A stretch of DNA of 64,000 nt from Gambelia wislizenii (GCA_030847615.1 JAUMIR010000003.1:338711756-338775755), one strand, 5' to 3'. Shown: positions 21,700-32,730, numbered from the stretch's first letter. The notes: a model not told the origin generated them from the letters alone. Made by a program: numbers and translations.

Positions 21700-22500
21700 T
21701 CTCACTCCTTTTTCTTCCCAGGCCAAAATGACCTTGAGCGTTTGAAGTAGCAGGCTACACATATTCCAGGCCCAGCCAAACCTTACCCATCAAGGATCTC
21801 ACTCATGTTAAGTCTTTGGCTGATACAAGCCAACCTAACTATGGCTAACTAGACAACAGCAGTCCTAACTATGGGTACATAATAGCCAGAGACCTGACAG
21901 TATGGTTACTTACAAGTAAGCCCCAATTATGTTCAGTGGGACTTACTCCCCAATAAGTATGCCTAGCATTGCAACCTAGTAAATATCTACTTCGGAGTGA
22001 CTCACATTGAACTCCATGGGGCTCCTCATGCAAATAGGTGCACAATAAGGTTTGTTGCATATTGTTTCACACAGCTTGTTTCAGACATCAACTGAATCAG
22101 CCTAGAACTCAGCCTTTGAACCAGCTGGGCACCCACAAGATGTGTTAGACTACAACTCCCATCACTGTGCAGTCCAGTGGTACCTGGAGATCTGCATGAT
22201 GAAATTATATGGATTTACAGGATGGGTTGTAGATTTATTTGGTACCAGTGGATTTGGTACCACTGGAGACGCCTTCAACTTAAACCCAAACATGTCTCCT
22301 TAACTAATTTGGAGTGTTATGCAAAAAGCTATGGGTTATCCAAAAAGCTACAACCAGACAATCCTAACATCACAGTGCAATCCTATGCATGTCCACTCAC
22401 AAGAAAGTTCTATTGATTTCCATGGAACTTATTCAGGTGCAAATCATACTCATGGTTTGCCTAAATACCCTAAAGGCACTAATGGGGATATTGGAATTAT
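21700..22500. other. Intergenic, old dispersed repeats
   Basis: No gene is seen. Segments at 21910-22030 and 22370-22450 contain diverged copies of a repeat with phrases such as cagtgcaatcctatgcatgt and cttattcaggtgcaaatcat, also seen near 51455-51560 and 61740-61815. Confidence 0.45.
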
Positions 22501-22501
22501 C

Positions 22502-23058
22502 TGGTGCCAAAAAAACTGTTGGCTTTAATCCCCTTTGTAAGCAAATTTAGCAGAGTCACTGTTTTAAAAATATATGCAGGAAAAACATAGTAACTCCAGA
22601 CACACAGACTTTGAATAGCCATTCACCCTTGTTTGCCCCCACCTCTTTCCACACTCTAGCTTAAACAATCAAAATACTCCAATGTAGCTTTTAAAAACAG
22701 AAAAGTTCTTTACTCACAAGTTTCGTATGCATCTCAAAGTTCACAGGAATAATAACTTGAAGGTAAGACAAGAATAACAAAATATATCTTGAAAGCTACA
22801 TTTCTAAAAAGAAATATGCAGAAGCATGTCCTGAGACATCCTACCTCAGGACATCTTCATGTCGTCTTCTCTCCTCATGGCGTGGTGGTGAGGAATGGTG
22901 TCTTCCAGAACAAAGAGGGACTCAAAGGAACCTCCTTCTTCCAAAAGGCACTCAGATTACAACAGGACATTATCTCATCCTTTCTGTTTACATTCAGCAT
23001 TTAACCCTTTCAACAGTAAACAAGTCAGCATATTGGACTGCAACTATATATCCCAATA
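22502..23058 (-). repeat. LTR-like repeat, copy 3
   Basis: Minus-strand copy of the 15547-16105 family. It runs from tggtgccaaaaaaactgttg at the left to actatatatcccaata at the right. It shares tttactcacaagtttcgtat, acaaaatatatcttgaaagc and cctccttcttccaaaaggc with copy 2. It contains no ORF with domain similarity. Confidence 0.5.
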
Positions 23059-23134
23059 GGCACCAGGTCCTGTCTGTTCTGTGAAAATTTGTCTAAATCA
23101 GCAGCAGTGGTTGCTAGTTTACTTCTGTGCCCTT

Positions 23135-23420
23135 CCTTCCATAGAATCACAGAATTGGAAGAGACCACATCTAGTCCAACCCATTGCCCTGCATGTATAC
23201 ACAATCAAAGCAGTGGACAGATGGCCATCTAGCCTCTGTTTAAAAACTTCCAAAGAAGGAGACTGCACCACACTCAGAGCTGTTCCACTGCCAGACAGCT
23301 CTTACTGTCAGGAAGTTCTTCCTGAAGTTTAGGTGGAATCTCTTGTCCTGTAGTTTGAATCCATTGCTCTGTGTCCTAGTCTCTGGAGCAGCAGAAAACA
23401 ATGTTGGTTGCCCTTTTCTG
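23135..23420 (-). mobile_element. CR1-like LINE 3' portion
   Basis: Minus-strand sequence with the CR1-type end at the left (catagaatcacagaattgga, then agtccaaccc). Other typical phrases are gatggccatctagcctctgt, ggaagttcttcctgaagttt and tgtcctagtctctggagcag. No coding frame remains. The short frames on both strands are repeat-derived. Confidence 0.65.
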
Positions 23421-23819
23421 AAACACAACTCCCGTCTTCAAATTAGACTGTTAAAATAAACAATCAGGAATGGATTTTTTAAAAAAGAACTATGCACTCA
23501 GTAATTGCTCAAGAACTTTACTTTTTGGACTATAGTTCCCTAGAGGCTGGTTGGGACACTATAAACAAGAAGACCTGTTCTTTCATTCTAAATGTACAAA
23601 CCTCACCCCCCTCCCCGACCCTTTGCTTATTGTCTCATTTTTTAATTCTGTGGACCTTGAGGTTTCATTGTGAGCCATTCATTATGCCTCATCCTCAGGC
23701 TACAATCCTCAAAGTTCGGGTGGGGAGGATTACACTCCAACTGTCAAGTCCCCTGACTTGCGAAGCCTAGTTACCTGACAAGATGGTACCTTGCAACCAA
23801 TATTTTTGTAATATTGGCT

Positions 23820-24180
23820 ACAGATCCATCCGATGACAAGCCTGAGTAGCTTTAAAAAAGCACTAAAGACGGATCTCTTTCGGCAGGCCTTTCCTAATTA
23901 GATTCCAGACCCAGGAGCAACCGGCCTCTTTTAGTCTGCTGGCTATTTATTGTATTTATTGTTTTTTAAATATGATTTTAGATTAGTTGTTTTTTAATTT
24001 ATATTTGTTTAATATCTTTTTATGGGGTAGGGTGGGGGTGGGTGGTGCTTTGGGATTTTTATCTGTATTGTATTTTAATTTTTGTAAGCCGCCCCGATTC
24101 TTTTAACAGAGGGGTGGGGTATAAATAATAATAATAATAATAATAATAATTATTATTATTATTATTATATCTTCAAAGCT
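23820..24180 (+). mobile_element. LINE 3' end with (ata)n tail
   Basis: Plus-strand LINE end with the phrase gtaagccgccccgattcttt followed by ggggtggggtataaata and an (ata)n microsatellite at about 24126-24170. The upstream part (gcactaaagacggatctctt) is a typical last coding segment of L2/CR1-type elements but has no open frame. Confidence 0.6.
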
Positions 24181-24683
24181 TTGAGTTCTTCCCTTTATTT
24201 AAACCCTGCAAAAAGTTTTATACTCCTTTCCTGCATTCAGAAGTATGGGGGAAATTACTTTTTTTTAATCGACCTCCTAGAATCACCCAGTGGCCATAGT
24301 GGTGAGGGGATTCTATGGGCTGCACGCTAAAAAGCAACTTTTGGGGCTCCAGCTCCCAGAATCCTCTACCCTCTGAGCCACTGGCAGGAGACTCTGGAAG
24401 TTGTAATTCAAAAAAGTAAAACAACAACAACAACAATCAAACCAACCAAACCCTGCCTATATTAAATAAAAATTCCTTATACCCTTTGTGTTGGGGTGTA
24501 TGAGCTTAAAAATTAAAAATTCATTAAAGATTCCAGGGATCAAGCCCTTTGGGAATATCTTCTTCAAAAAATAAAACTTCTAGTATAGCAGAGTTAGCAG
24601 AGACAGAAACGGGACAGACTCAATTGGTAAACTACTGTAAAGCACTCAGTCATTAACTTGGCTTAAACAAAAGACAAACAACT
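24181..24683. repeat. Short palindromic repeats
   Basis: Two adjacent copies or halves of the agaatcc-type palindromic repeat lie at 24245-24415 (gacctcctagaatcacccag, cagctcccagaatcctctac). The remainder is A/T-rich and without genes. Confidence 0.5.
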
Positions 24684-25693
24684 TCTTTTTCACTGATGAT
24701 GCTGTGTTTGTTGCCCACACAAAAGCAGCTCTGCAGCACCTAACATCCTGCTTCGCAACAGCTGCAGAGCTGTTTGGGCTGGAAGTCAACCTGAAGAAAA
24801 TGGAAGTTCTTTACCAGCCTCCACCACAGGATGAACACCACCATCCCCACATTGCTGTCGGCAAATGTGTGCTCAGGTGCGTTCAGCAGTTCACCTACCT
24901 GGGAAGCATCATCTCCTCAGATGCCAAGATTGACAAAGAGATCGATCACAGATTAGCAAAGGCATATAGTGCATTTGGAAGACTTTACAAAAGAGTCTGG
25001 AGTAATAAACACCTGCGGCAAAGCACAAAAACCAGTGTGTATAGAGACATTGTACTATCTATTCTCCTTTATGGGTCTGAAACATGGGTCACCTATCGCC
25101 ACCACTTATGACTCCTTGAAGCTTTCATCAGCGCTGTCTATGCACAATCCTGAATATACACTGGACTGACTATGTGACGAATGTTGCTGTCCTTGAGCAA
25201 GCAGGGATCACCAGCATTGAGGCCATGATATTGAGAACACAGCTGCGCTGGGCAGGGTATGTTTCTAGGATGGAGGACCATCGCCTCCCAAAAATACTAC
25301 TCTACGGTGAACTCGCCACAGGTCAGCATAAGAGGGGCGCTCCAAAAAAGCAATACAAGAATTCCCTGAAACAACATCTCAGGCTTGGCCAAATTGATCA
25401 CCAACAATGGTCCGCCCTGGCCTCACATCGGGAGGTATGGGGACACACTATCCACAATGCTTCAGCCTTATTTGAGAACTCACGCTGAGCAAGTCTTGAA
25501 GAGAAATGACAATGCAGAAAAAATCACAACCCGGAATCATCACCCAAGGAGACCTTCTGCTGTGCTTTATGCAACTGGACATGTTTATCCCAGATTGGTC
25601 TTTTTAGTCATCAGCGCACTTGCAGAAAGCACGGGATGAGTCCTTCCTGAATCTTCGTTTGTGAAGAAAGGCCAGAGAGAGAGAGAGAGAGGC
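24684..25693 (+). mobile_element. LINE copy with broken RT ORF
   Basis: Second long copy of the 18893-19930 family, truncated at almost the same place (F-T-D-D-A-V instead of F-A-D-D-A-A). The frame 24704-25111 runs from the RT motif to WVTYRHHL and then hits a stop. The remainder continues at 25174-25488 (VLEQAGITSIEAMILRTQLR), then a further frame shift. The 3' end has the hairpin and a gccagagagagagagagaga tail. It is non-functional. Confidence 0.85.
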
Positions 25694-26683
25694 ATTTACT
25701 AATAGCTCTTGCAATCTCCATATTCATGGGAAGCTAACATCCCAATTGACTAAAAAAATTAGGGTAGAACTCACCCATTTAGTGAGATCAGGAAAGATAA
25801 GGAAAAGCTGGGCAGGCAGCGTTCCTGTTTCTTCTTCTTCAGAGTGAATGAATGCAAGTGTGTGTGCATGAGAGCATGTGCATCTCTCTGTGTATTTCTG
25901 TGAGGACAAAGAGTCATGAACTTTTTATTTTAATTGTGAGGTCAGAAGACCTGGCTTATGTGATGAATGACACAATGGTCATTCCATTTGGCTTGGCTGA
26001 GTCAGAGCTACTAGCCAAGCCCACTAAGGATAGGTGAGGATAAAAGGGAGGATCTCTTTAGCATGCAAAGAAGACCCTAGCACCTTTCTAAGACTTGCTT
26101 AACTCTATTAGCCAGCAAGTGGTGGGTGCAGGAACAATGCTATATCTCCAACACTTTGCTCTTGGATGTAAGCCATCAGACCCACATGCTTTCTGGGCAT
26201 ATATAGAACGCAGCTGAAATAATGGTTTCCTGTTCTTAAAGAAAGAAAGATGGAACAAAGCAATGAACTCTACCAGAGGAAGTTGATCATGAACTACTAG
26301 TAGATCCATGGATGACCTGTTGGTTATGGCAACCAATATGCAGCATTTGAAAGTTGGAGTTGGGGTGCAGGAGTATATAAACCTCCTGTCTTTATTCATC
26401 TATATGATTTGGGGGGGGGTGTCTTGAAATTTCAGGCAAATCAGGAAGTGGGGAAACGGAACCCGCTTCAGCCTCATCTTTATCAGCCTGTCACCAAAAA
26501 TGGTGGATATTGCAGTATAATCTTTATTAGGCTAATGAGGAAAAGACAACAATGAAGATGGCTTAGTGAAAAGTATAAAACAATGCCAAATAATTTATAG
26601 TCTGATTATTTGTTTATTGATCAACAGGGTTACCCTTACATATGCATGGCCCAAAAGCAAATATGTGTGTGTGATGTTGGAAT
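25694..26683. other. Intergenic, no gene seen
   Basis: No recognised coding or repeat family. Short competing frames (61-103 residues) lie on both strands without domains. Confidence 0.4.
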
Positions 26684-27172
26684 AGTACAACCTTTTGCAT
26701 GTATTGGGGTGCATGGTACTTAAAGAGTTAATTGCATGAGGAATGCATTAGAGACTAATTTCCTGTTGATCTGTTTGCTTTAACCACACCTCTTCTTGCC
26801 TGCATGTACACAAATGCCTTATAATCCTTTGTTTGAGCTCCAAGTTAGTTGCCATTATCCTTTTGAGTGCCATGAGGGCACACACACCTTTTTAGGATGG
26901 AGCACTCATGTTTTCTAGAGAGTGCATAGCATGTTAAACTTCATATATTTTTACTTCTGTGTTGGCATGTCTTAAGATGTACCTATGTAACTTCTTGGAC
27001 AAGATTCTGTAAGTAGACTATTTTTTATATACTTTTAATGAAGTTGAGACTTGTTTCATTGTTTGCTAGACTGTGTGAAAGGGGTCTGGGAGGCTGGCTT
27101 GATTGTTGATCTATATAGAATACTTTCCATTGAATGTGTGTTTATTTTTACTCTGCTACTGGAATACCAATA
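26684..27172. repeat. LTR-like repeat, copy 4, next to the copia relic
   Basis: Begins tgttggaatagtacaacctt and shares diverged blocks with the 15547 family (tatatacttttaatgaagtt; ctagactgtgtgaaagggg). It abuts the RNase H end of the minus-strand copia element, so it may be that element's 3' LTR. Its two ends are nearly inverted (tgttggaata against the right-hand tggaatacca), so its direction is not certain. Confidence 0.45.
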
Positions 27173-27643
27173 TTCCCAACTGGTTATGGACCCAGTCAGC
27201 ATCAGCATAGCAAACAAGATTTGGATCTTTGCTAGCTGGTAGCTTCAACTGAAAGTCCATCGCACCCTTTAAGTATCTTGCAACTCTTTTTACAGCATTT
27301 TAATCTTTCTTGGTTGGTTTAGCAACTTCTCTGCTTAGAATTTCTACACCATATGCTATATCAGGTCTAGTATTTGTGTCTTAGTACAGAAGCTTTCCAA
27401 TTGCTGTTCTGTACATTGTATTGTTTGGTAAAAGTTCACTTTTCTCATCATTTTTAAGAAAGTCTGTCACCATGGGTGTTGCCACACTATAGGCATCTTG
27501 CATTCCTAGAGTCTCTAAAAATTCAACATTCTTTTGTCTCTGACTTACTAGGGGGGAAAAATCTTGTTCTCTTTGAATCTGTATGCCTAGGTAGCATTTC
27601 CTAGTTCTTTCAATTCAACGTCTTTGTTCAAAATTTGCACAAT

Positions 27644-28366
27644 TTATTTGTAGTCTTTATCTCTCTGAGTAGCTATGATTGAATCATCAACATAAATCAA
27701 AATAAAGGTTGAATGTCCATCTTTGGATCTAGTATTCAAACATGGGCCTGCTTCCACTTGTTTGAAGCCTAAACCCTTCATCCTTTCATCTAGTTTAGCA
27801 GTATTCATATTTACATTTCTGACACTCATCTGCTTAGAAGCAGTTACACTTAGGAATAGTCTTATGGTGCTAGGTTTCACATCTTGAGCTGCCTCATCTG
27901 CAAGCATCTCCTCAATTTGTTCCATTTTTGTTGATTCTCTGGGTAATGCCAATGTTTCAAGGTAGGACAAACCATCAGGAGGTACACCTCTGTTTGGTCT
28001 CAGTGAGTATCTGGAAGCCTGTTCTGGATCCTTGTCTGTCTCTGCAGCACCTTCTGGTCTAGCCATCAGGTCATCTCCATCTGCATCTGCATCTGAATGT
28101 GTACTCCTCCCTGTGTCCAGCTCAACTGTCACATCATCCATCTCATACTTGGATACTAACAGGAGAGGTTCAAATTCTGATTCCAGAAGTTCAGACATAG
28201 CATCTTCCTCTTCTTCCAAGATGTCAAGAGCAACATCTTCCTCTTCTGGGAAGTCTATCACAGTTCCTCTTTTGTCAGTTCTGCTAGATTCATTAAAATA
28301 AACTACATGTCTAGCAGTCACTTGACCTGTCTTTAAATTCATCTTTGCTTGAAGGTTTATAGCCAA
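27644..28366 (-). pseudogene. Copia polyprotein fragment: linker and reverse transcriptase
   Basis: The 240-residue frame starts in the region between integrase and RT (an acidic stretch, then SRYSLRPNRGVPP, about residues 102-114). It ends with the RT active-site motif LIYVDDSIIA (about residues 221-230). The part between MEQIEEML and LGFKQVEAG is shorter than in intact copia RT, where about 100 residues of fingers and palm are expected, so most of the RT core is deleted. Confidence 0.75.
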
Positions 28367-28432
28367 TCAAAATAGTTTGCTCTGATCTAGCATCTAGCTT
28401 GTGTCTCCTTTGTTAAGGAACATAAACATAAG

Positions 28433-28990
28433 CTATGCATCCAAATGTTCTAATGTGTTTTGTGTCTGGCACTCTGCCACATCACATCTGAATTGGTGTC
28501 TGTGCAGTGCCTTTGGTTGGCAATCTTTCTGCAGATAAGTTGTTGTTGCAAATACATCACCCCACAGTCTACTGGGTAAGTGGGCTTCAGCTAACATGCA
28601 CTTTGTCATCTCCACAAGAGATCTGAGTTTCTCTCAGCTATGCCATTCATTTGTGGTATATAAGGAATACTAGTCATGTGCTGTATGCCAAGCTCTTCCA
28701 GGAAAGCTTGTGCATGATTTGATAGGTACTCACCCCCACAATCCGAAAAAATTGCCTTAGGGAATCTCTCAAATTTGTTTCTCACCATGGCAATGTACTT
28801 CCGAAGCATCTCATGGGTTTCACTCTTCTCCTTCAGTAGATAGGTGATGCAGTACCTTCAAAAATCATCCACAAAAATTAAAGCATATCTATTTCTTCCA
28901 AGTGAAGATACATTAAATGGACCATGCAAATCAATGTCTATCACATCTAGAACCCTTGTGGTTCTCTTTTCAGTCCTTGTATGAAATGAA
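28433..28990 (-). pseudogene. Copia integrase core, broken by stop and frameshift
   Basis: All three catalytic acidic positions can be found in order: D in DIDLHGPF (about 28930-28955), D in IFSDCGGEY (about 28725-28755) and E in NGIAERNSD (about 28620-28650). A TGA stop lies directly after the FVDDF motif, and the frame shifts after IAER near 28606-28615. The domain therefore cannot be translated intact. Confidence 0.75.
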
Positions 28991-29055
28991 GGCCTTGGTT
29001 GCCTTTTGTTCAACACATATTACACACCTGTTGGCATTGTCATTGCTTTGTGGTT

Positions 29056-29283
29056 TTACTTGATACCCGTGGCCAAATTCTGATTCTGTAGTTGAAGAAT
29101 GGCCTTTTTGTTGTGATGTCCAAAATGTTTGTGCCATAACTCAATGCTGGCTTCATTCATGCTGGCTCTATTCACCTTTGCTTGAGCCATATTAACTTGT
29201 TCACCTGAAAGATTTAACACATAAATACCATTATTTTCAAATGCTTGAGTATACATAGTGTTTTCATCATATATTTTGCACAT
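29056..29283 (-). pseudogene. Copia gag-pre-integrase segment
   Basis: A 75-residue frame with the typical LWHKHFGHHNKKAILQLQ motif (about residues 49-66), a zinc-binding-like His cluster that precedes integrase in copia polyproteins. The upstream gag/protease region is not found. Confidence 0.75.
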
Positions 29284-29309
29284 TCCTCTTTCAAAAAGTA
29301 CTGAAAAGG

Positions 29310-29840
29310 GTTATTGATGTTAGAGATGTTGTTTGTTTTATTGATTGTATTTTTAATTGGTCAATGACTGAAATAAAATGTCTGTCTGTGTGTGTGTTCC
29401 AGTGACACACCTGTTAGGATCTCAGCACAAATTGGATGCTGGATGCGCTCAGGCTCCTCCACAAAGCAAAGTTAGGTAGACATCACTGTGTGAGAACCAG
29501 GCTCAATTTCAGACTCAACATCGACTCAGCCAAGGCCACGCCAATACTCATCTGAACACTCCCACCCACAGAACAAACCTGCAGTCTGCCTCCTGAAGAT
29601 GAGTATTGGCGTGGCCTTGGCTGAGTCGATGTTGAGTCTGAAACTGAGCCCGGTTCTCACACAGTGATGTCTACCTAACTTTGCTTTGTGGAGGAGCCTG
29701 AGCGCATCCAGCATCCAATTTGTGCTGAGATCCTAACAGGTGTGTCACTGGAACACACACACAGACAGACATTTTATTTCAGTCATTGACCAATTAAAAG
29801 TACAATCAATAAAACAAACAACATCTCTAACATCAATAAC
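29310..29840. repeat. Long near-perfect palindrome (2 x 244 bp, 43-bp spacer)
   Basis: The left arm 29310-29553 is the reverse complement of the right arm 29597-29840, with about three mismatches seen (near 29354, 29500 and 29506). The spacer is 29554-29596. The outer ~85 bp of each arm is a LINE 3' end (gtcaatgactgaaataaaat plus a tgtctg/tg tract). In the right arm this is continuous with the minus-strand LINE at 29841-30240. The inner ~158 bp is unique sequence. This looks like an inverted duplication and not two independent insertions. A sequencing or assembly fold-back artefact is also possible. Confidence 0.85.
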
Positions 29841-30240
29841 TATTACTGACCATTTGTGGGCAAAGCTTACACATAATATAACAGAATTTTGCTACTTTTA
29901 AAGAAATAGTTTTATTCTGATTATCCAGCAAATAATGTAAATAAGAATCATCCAAATGTCCCTGGAATTTAACTAATAAATGGGTAATCAACTAGTGATG
30001 AATATCCCTGTAAAACTGACAATACAAAAGTACATGGACTGTAGTTTCTTTTGTGCCTGTGTCATGAGGACAATGCTGAATTTCATAGGGGAGTTTTGCT
30101 GGAAAGAAGTCAGTCCCTTTGGAAAGAAGGTGGAAGCTCACAGTCCTCACACCTGACATCTTTGAGGTCAGTTGCCTTGAGAGCAATGGAGCTCTGCCTG
30201 CCTCACTGTTACCTGCATTTACTATATGAACACTGTCCAA
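29841..30240 (-). mobile_element. LINE 3' fragment (C-terminal Cys/His motif)
   Basis: The minus-strand frame 29992-30240 ends with CPHDTGTKETTVHVLLYC and FYRDI, the C-terminal signature (C...ETxxHxLxxC) common in CR1/L2-like and other non-LTR polymerases. The 3' untranslated part continues into the right palindrome arm. The copy is 5'-truncated. Confidence 0.65.
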
Positions 30241-30420
30241 TTATAGTGGTATGCTTCCACTTTAATTGCCAGTGTCCGTCCTATGAAATCATGGGATGGG
30301 CAGTTTAAGGAAGGGCATTTAGATGTCTCAGCCAAACAACAAAACCCCAGATCCCATAGGATATAGCCATGGCAGTTAAAGCAGAATCATGTGCTATAAT
30401 GGTGTAGTGTGAATGAGCTC
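30220..30420. mobile_element. Palindromic MITE, diverged
   Basis: It has the family's outer blocks (ccaattatagtggtatgctt on the left; gctataatggtgtagtgtga on the right) and the inner catagga/tcctatg mirror. It overlaps the end of the preceding LINE fragment. Confidence 0.55.
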
Positions 30421-30599
30421 TCCACTTCTGTCTCCTTGAGGCCCCTTTGCAATGGTCCAAAAATCTTTTTGGTGACATAATTCAAATCCCAATCATATAC
30501 GTATGCAGGATTAATAAGGTAGGGCCTCCAAATAAGAGCTCTGAAAAAATTCTTTGGGGATCTGCATAAAAAGGAGAAAGGGAGGGAGAAAGGGAGGGA

Positions 30600-31215
30600 G
30601 GGAGGAACGTGGCAGTACCTTTAAGACTAACTGGATAAATGGACAGAAATCTGACATTATAAATGGCAATACCCCCAAACCTGTTGCAGAACATTTCAAC
30701 CTTCTTGGACATACAGTAAAGGACTTACAGGCTGCAGTTCTTGAACAAAGAAGTTACAAAGGAAAACAAGAAAGAGAAACAAATGAATCAAATTATATTC
30801 ACAAATTCCAATCCGTTAGCAGAAGCATGAACAAAGACAATGGCTTCACGACACATTACATATATTAATACATAACCCTATGTTGCTACTGCACATATAA
30901 GAAAACAAATCTTCTCAGAGAGAGCTTTGAACCCTGGGAAACTGACTTTTGATAAGCAAATTTATTGCTTTCACACATCAACATTAACTAACCACTGTAA
31001 ACATCTGAAAAACCTGTCTCACCTCAACCAGCCCTTTGGAAATTCAGGGCAAGGGACATGATTTGCATCTTTCTGAATCCCATTAATTCTATCCCACCCC
31101 CACAGTTGTCTAAATGTGCTTTATAACCTGAAGCTTCAATATCATTCTGTACTGCATCTGAAGAGCTGGAGATTTGAAGAAGGGTTAATTATTACAAAAA
31201 AAGCTCATGCTAAAA
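30600..31215 (+). mobile_element. Penelope-like element 2 fragment
   Basis: The frame 30554-30868 contains KPVAEHFNLLGHTVKDLQAA, then VLEQRSYKGKQERETNESNY and IHKFQSVSRSMNKDNGF. This matches the C-terminal half of a Penelope GIY-YIG domain and differs from element 1. The A/T-rich 3' part ends near 31185-31200 with aagctcatgctaaaataaaa, the same tail as at 32660-32680. It starts in the middle of the domain and is inactive. Confidence 0.65.
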
Positions 31216-31344
31216 TAAAACCTACAGGATGTAGATCTTTGTGTGTTAGACCCAGCTTAACAATAATGTATCCCTGATTCATCAATAAATATACATATAA
31301 ACAGTGATGAACACAGTTGTCATTACCAATATGCCCTTAATTCT

Positions 31345-31490
31345 ACCTTAACTGGCATGATTCCATCCTGTGGAATCCTGGGATTTGTAGTTTAGAGAGC
31401 AGCATTTAGAACTCCCAGCTAGAGAGAGCTCACCAGACTACAAACTAGCTGAAGTGGAACCACAGTGCTGTAACCGTGTTGTGTAAAAGG
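31345..31490. mobile_element. Palindromic MITE, diverged
   Basis: The core cctgtggaatcctgggattt plus gtagttta is mirrored weakly by gactacaaactag. The outer ends are aactggcatgattcc and agtggaaccacagtgctgta. It belongs to the 13956-14162 family. Confidence 0.5.
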
Positions 31491-31840
31491 ATCGAGATCA
31501 AGCAATAATTGACATGGTATATAAGCATATGAAGAATATAAACTGTGCTAATCATTTTTAAACCCCTCTTTATTGATTGGAAGATAGTCATGAAGAGGTG
31601 TAGAAATTAATAAACTGCATACAAGCATTTCTTTGCGACAAGGGAAGTCCTGCCTTTCACCTTGTCCAAAATCAACTCAGCTTAGGTTTGGGCAAGCGTC
31701 TAGGGAAATGGAGTTCCAGAGTTGCAAATAAATAACAATTGCACCTAGGTGATGAAATCCACTCAGTGCCACCTTTGAAGATTTCCAGGGCAAAGTCTTA
31801 GTGATGACATTTACTGGATGATAACTCAATAAGGAGAACG

Positions 31841-32040
31841 AGCCTAGTTTAGTGATTTGAGTGTTGCACTATGACTCTGGAGACCAGGGTGTGAATTCCT
31901 ACTCAGCCATGGAAACCCAGTGGGTGACCTTGGCCAAGTCACACTTTCTCAGCCTCAGAGGAAGGCAAAGGCAAACCCCTCTGAACAAATCTTGCCAAGA
32001 AAACTCAGTGATAGGGTCAATTTAGGATCAATAGGACTAA
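31841..32040 (+). repeat. Sauria-type SINE
   Basis: Head agcctagtttagtgatttga, B-box region gtgtgaattcc, then gaccttggccaagtcacact and acaaatcttgccaagaaaac. The BovB-like tail is degraded. Confidence 0.8.
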
Positions 32041-32072
32041 TACAGTAGGTTCAACATGAAGCAACAAGGTCA

Positions 32073-32230
32073 GCGCTGTGGCACAGTGGTGAAGACAGTG
32101 CTGGACAATTGCCAGAGAAATCCAGGTTTAAATCCCCACTCAGTTATAATCTCATAGAGTGACCTTGGGTCAATCAGTCTCTCTTTTGGCCTCTTGCCTA
32201 CATCACAGGGTTCTTGAGAAGAGAGCCTTC
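32073..32230 (+). repeat. tRNA-derived SINE, second type
   Basis: Head gcgctgtggcacagtggtga with B-box (ggtttaaatcc). It then diverges from the Sauria type to gaccttgggtcaatcagtct and catcacagggttcttgagaa. This resembles the other widespread reptilian tRNA-SINE form. It lies just 3' of a Sauria-type copy. Confidence 0.6.
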
Positions 32231-32629
32231 GAAGGAATATAAAGAAAACCTCCAGAAGTCCAACCAAGCAAGAATGTATCTTTAGACCTCTTTTCCAAAG
32301 TTCTTTCACTCCAGTTCTTGATAATCTTTTTAAACAGGGCTGTAACTGGACTAGGAGAAGAGCAGTAATTCGTTTCAGTGAGGTCTAGCATGGCTGCACT
32401 GATTCCAAGATTTCACATCGAATCTGTTTGCAATCCTGTTATATGTGAAAGATTAAACAAAGGCACATTTGAGCAGGTACAGAATGCATTCTCTTTCATG
32501 CGCAGTCCACACATACTGCAGATTCCAGTCCAGATGCAAAAGTATCAAGGGGGGGGGTTTCCAGCCCATTTAGAGACCATGTAAATTTATTTGTGAACAG
32601 AACTTCAATTTTGCACTCAATTAATCTGG
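32231..32629. other. Intergenic, no gene seen
   Basis: No domain-bearing frame or clear repeat. A poly-G run occurs at about 32551-32559. Confidence 0.4.
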
Positions 32630-32730
32630 GAGTTTCTTGAGGAAGTGGATTGAAATCCACCAAAGCTCATGCTAAAATAAACTGTTAATCTTAAAGGTGC
32701 TGCTAGACTCCTTCTCTCTCCCACCCCTTC
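32630..32730 (+). mobile_element. Penelope-like element 2 tail with degenerate hammerhead
   Basis: The stretch ttgaggaagtggattgaaat (from 32637), then ccaccaaagctcatgctaaa, has a six-base-pair stem II (gtggat/atccac) between a ctgagga-like core and a decayed gaaa (caaa). A cttaaaggtgctgctagact block follows. It is recognisable as a Penelope pseudo-LTR end but is no longer a consensus ribozyme. Confidence 0.55.

Larger units (their letters stand above)
27180..29305 (-). mobile_element. Ty1/copia-type LTR retrotransposon, decayed
   Basis: Reading the minus strand, pieces appear in the copia order. They are the gag-pre-integrase motif (29056-29283), integrase (about 28433-28990), reverse transcriptase (27644-28366) and RNase H fragments (27180-27360, with SREVAKPTKK, AVKRVARYLKG and CYADADW). 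Integrase before RT is diagnostic of copia against gypsy. Several stops and frameshifts, a deletion inside RT and a truncated RNase H make it inactive. The 5' part (gag and 5' LTR) is replaced by the palindrome at 29310. Confidence 0.8.

Noticed and set aside
28032..28301. 89-residue Ser-rich plus-strand frame
   Set aside because: Antisense shadow of the acidic linker of the copia polyprotein.
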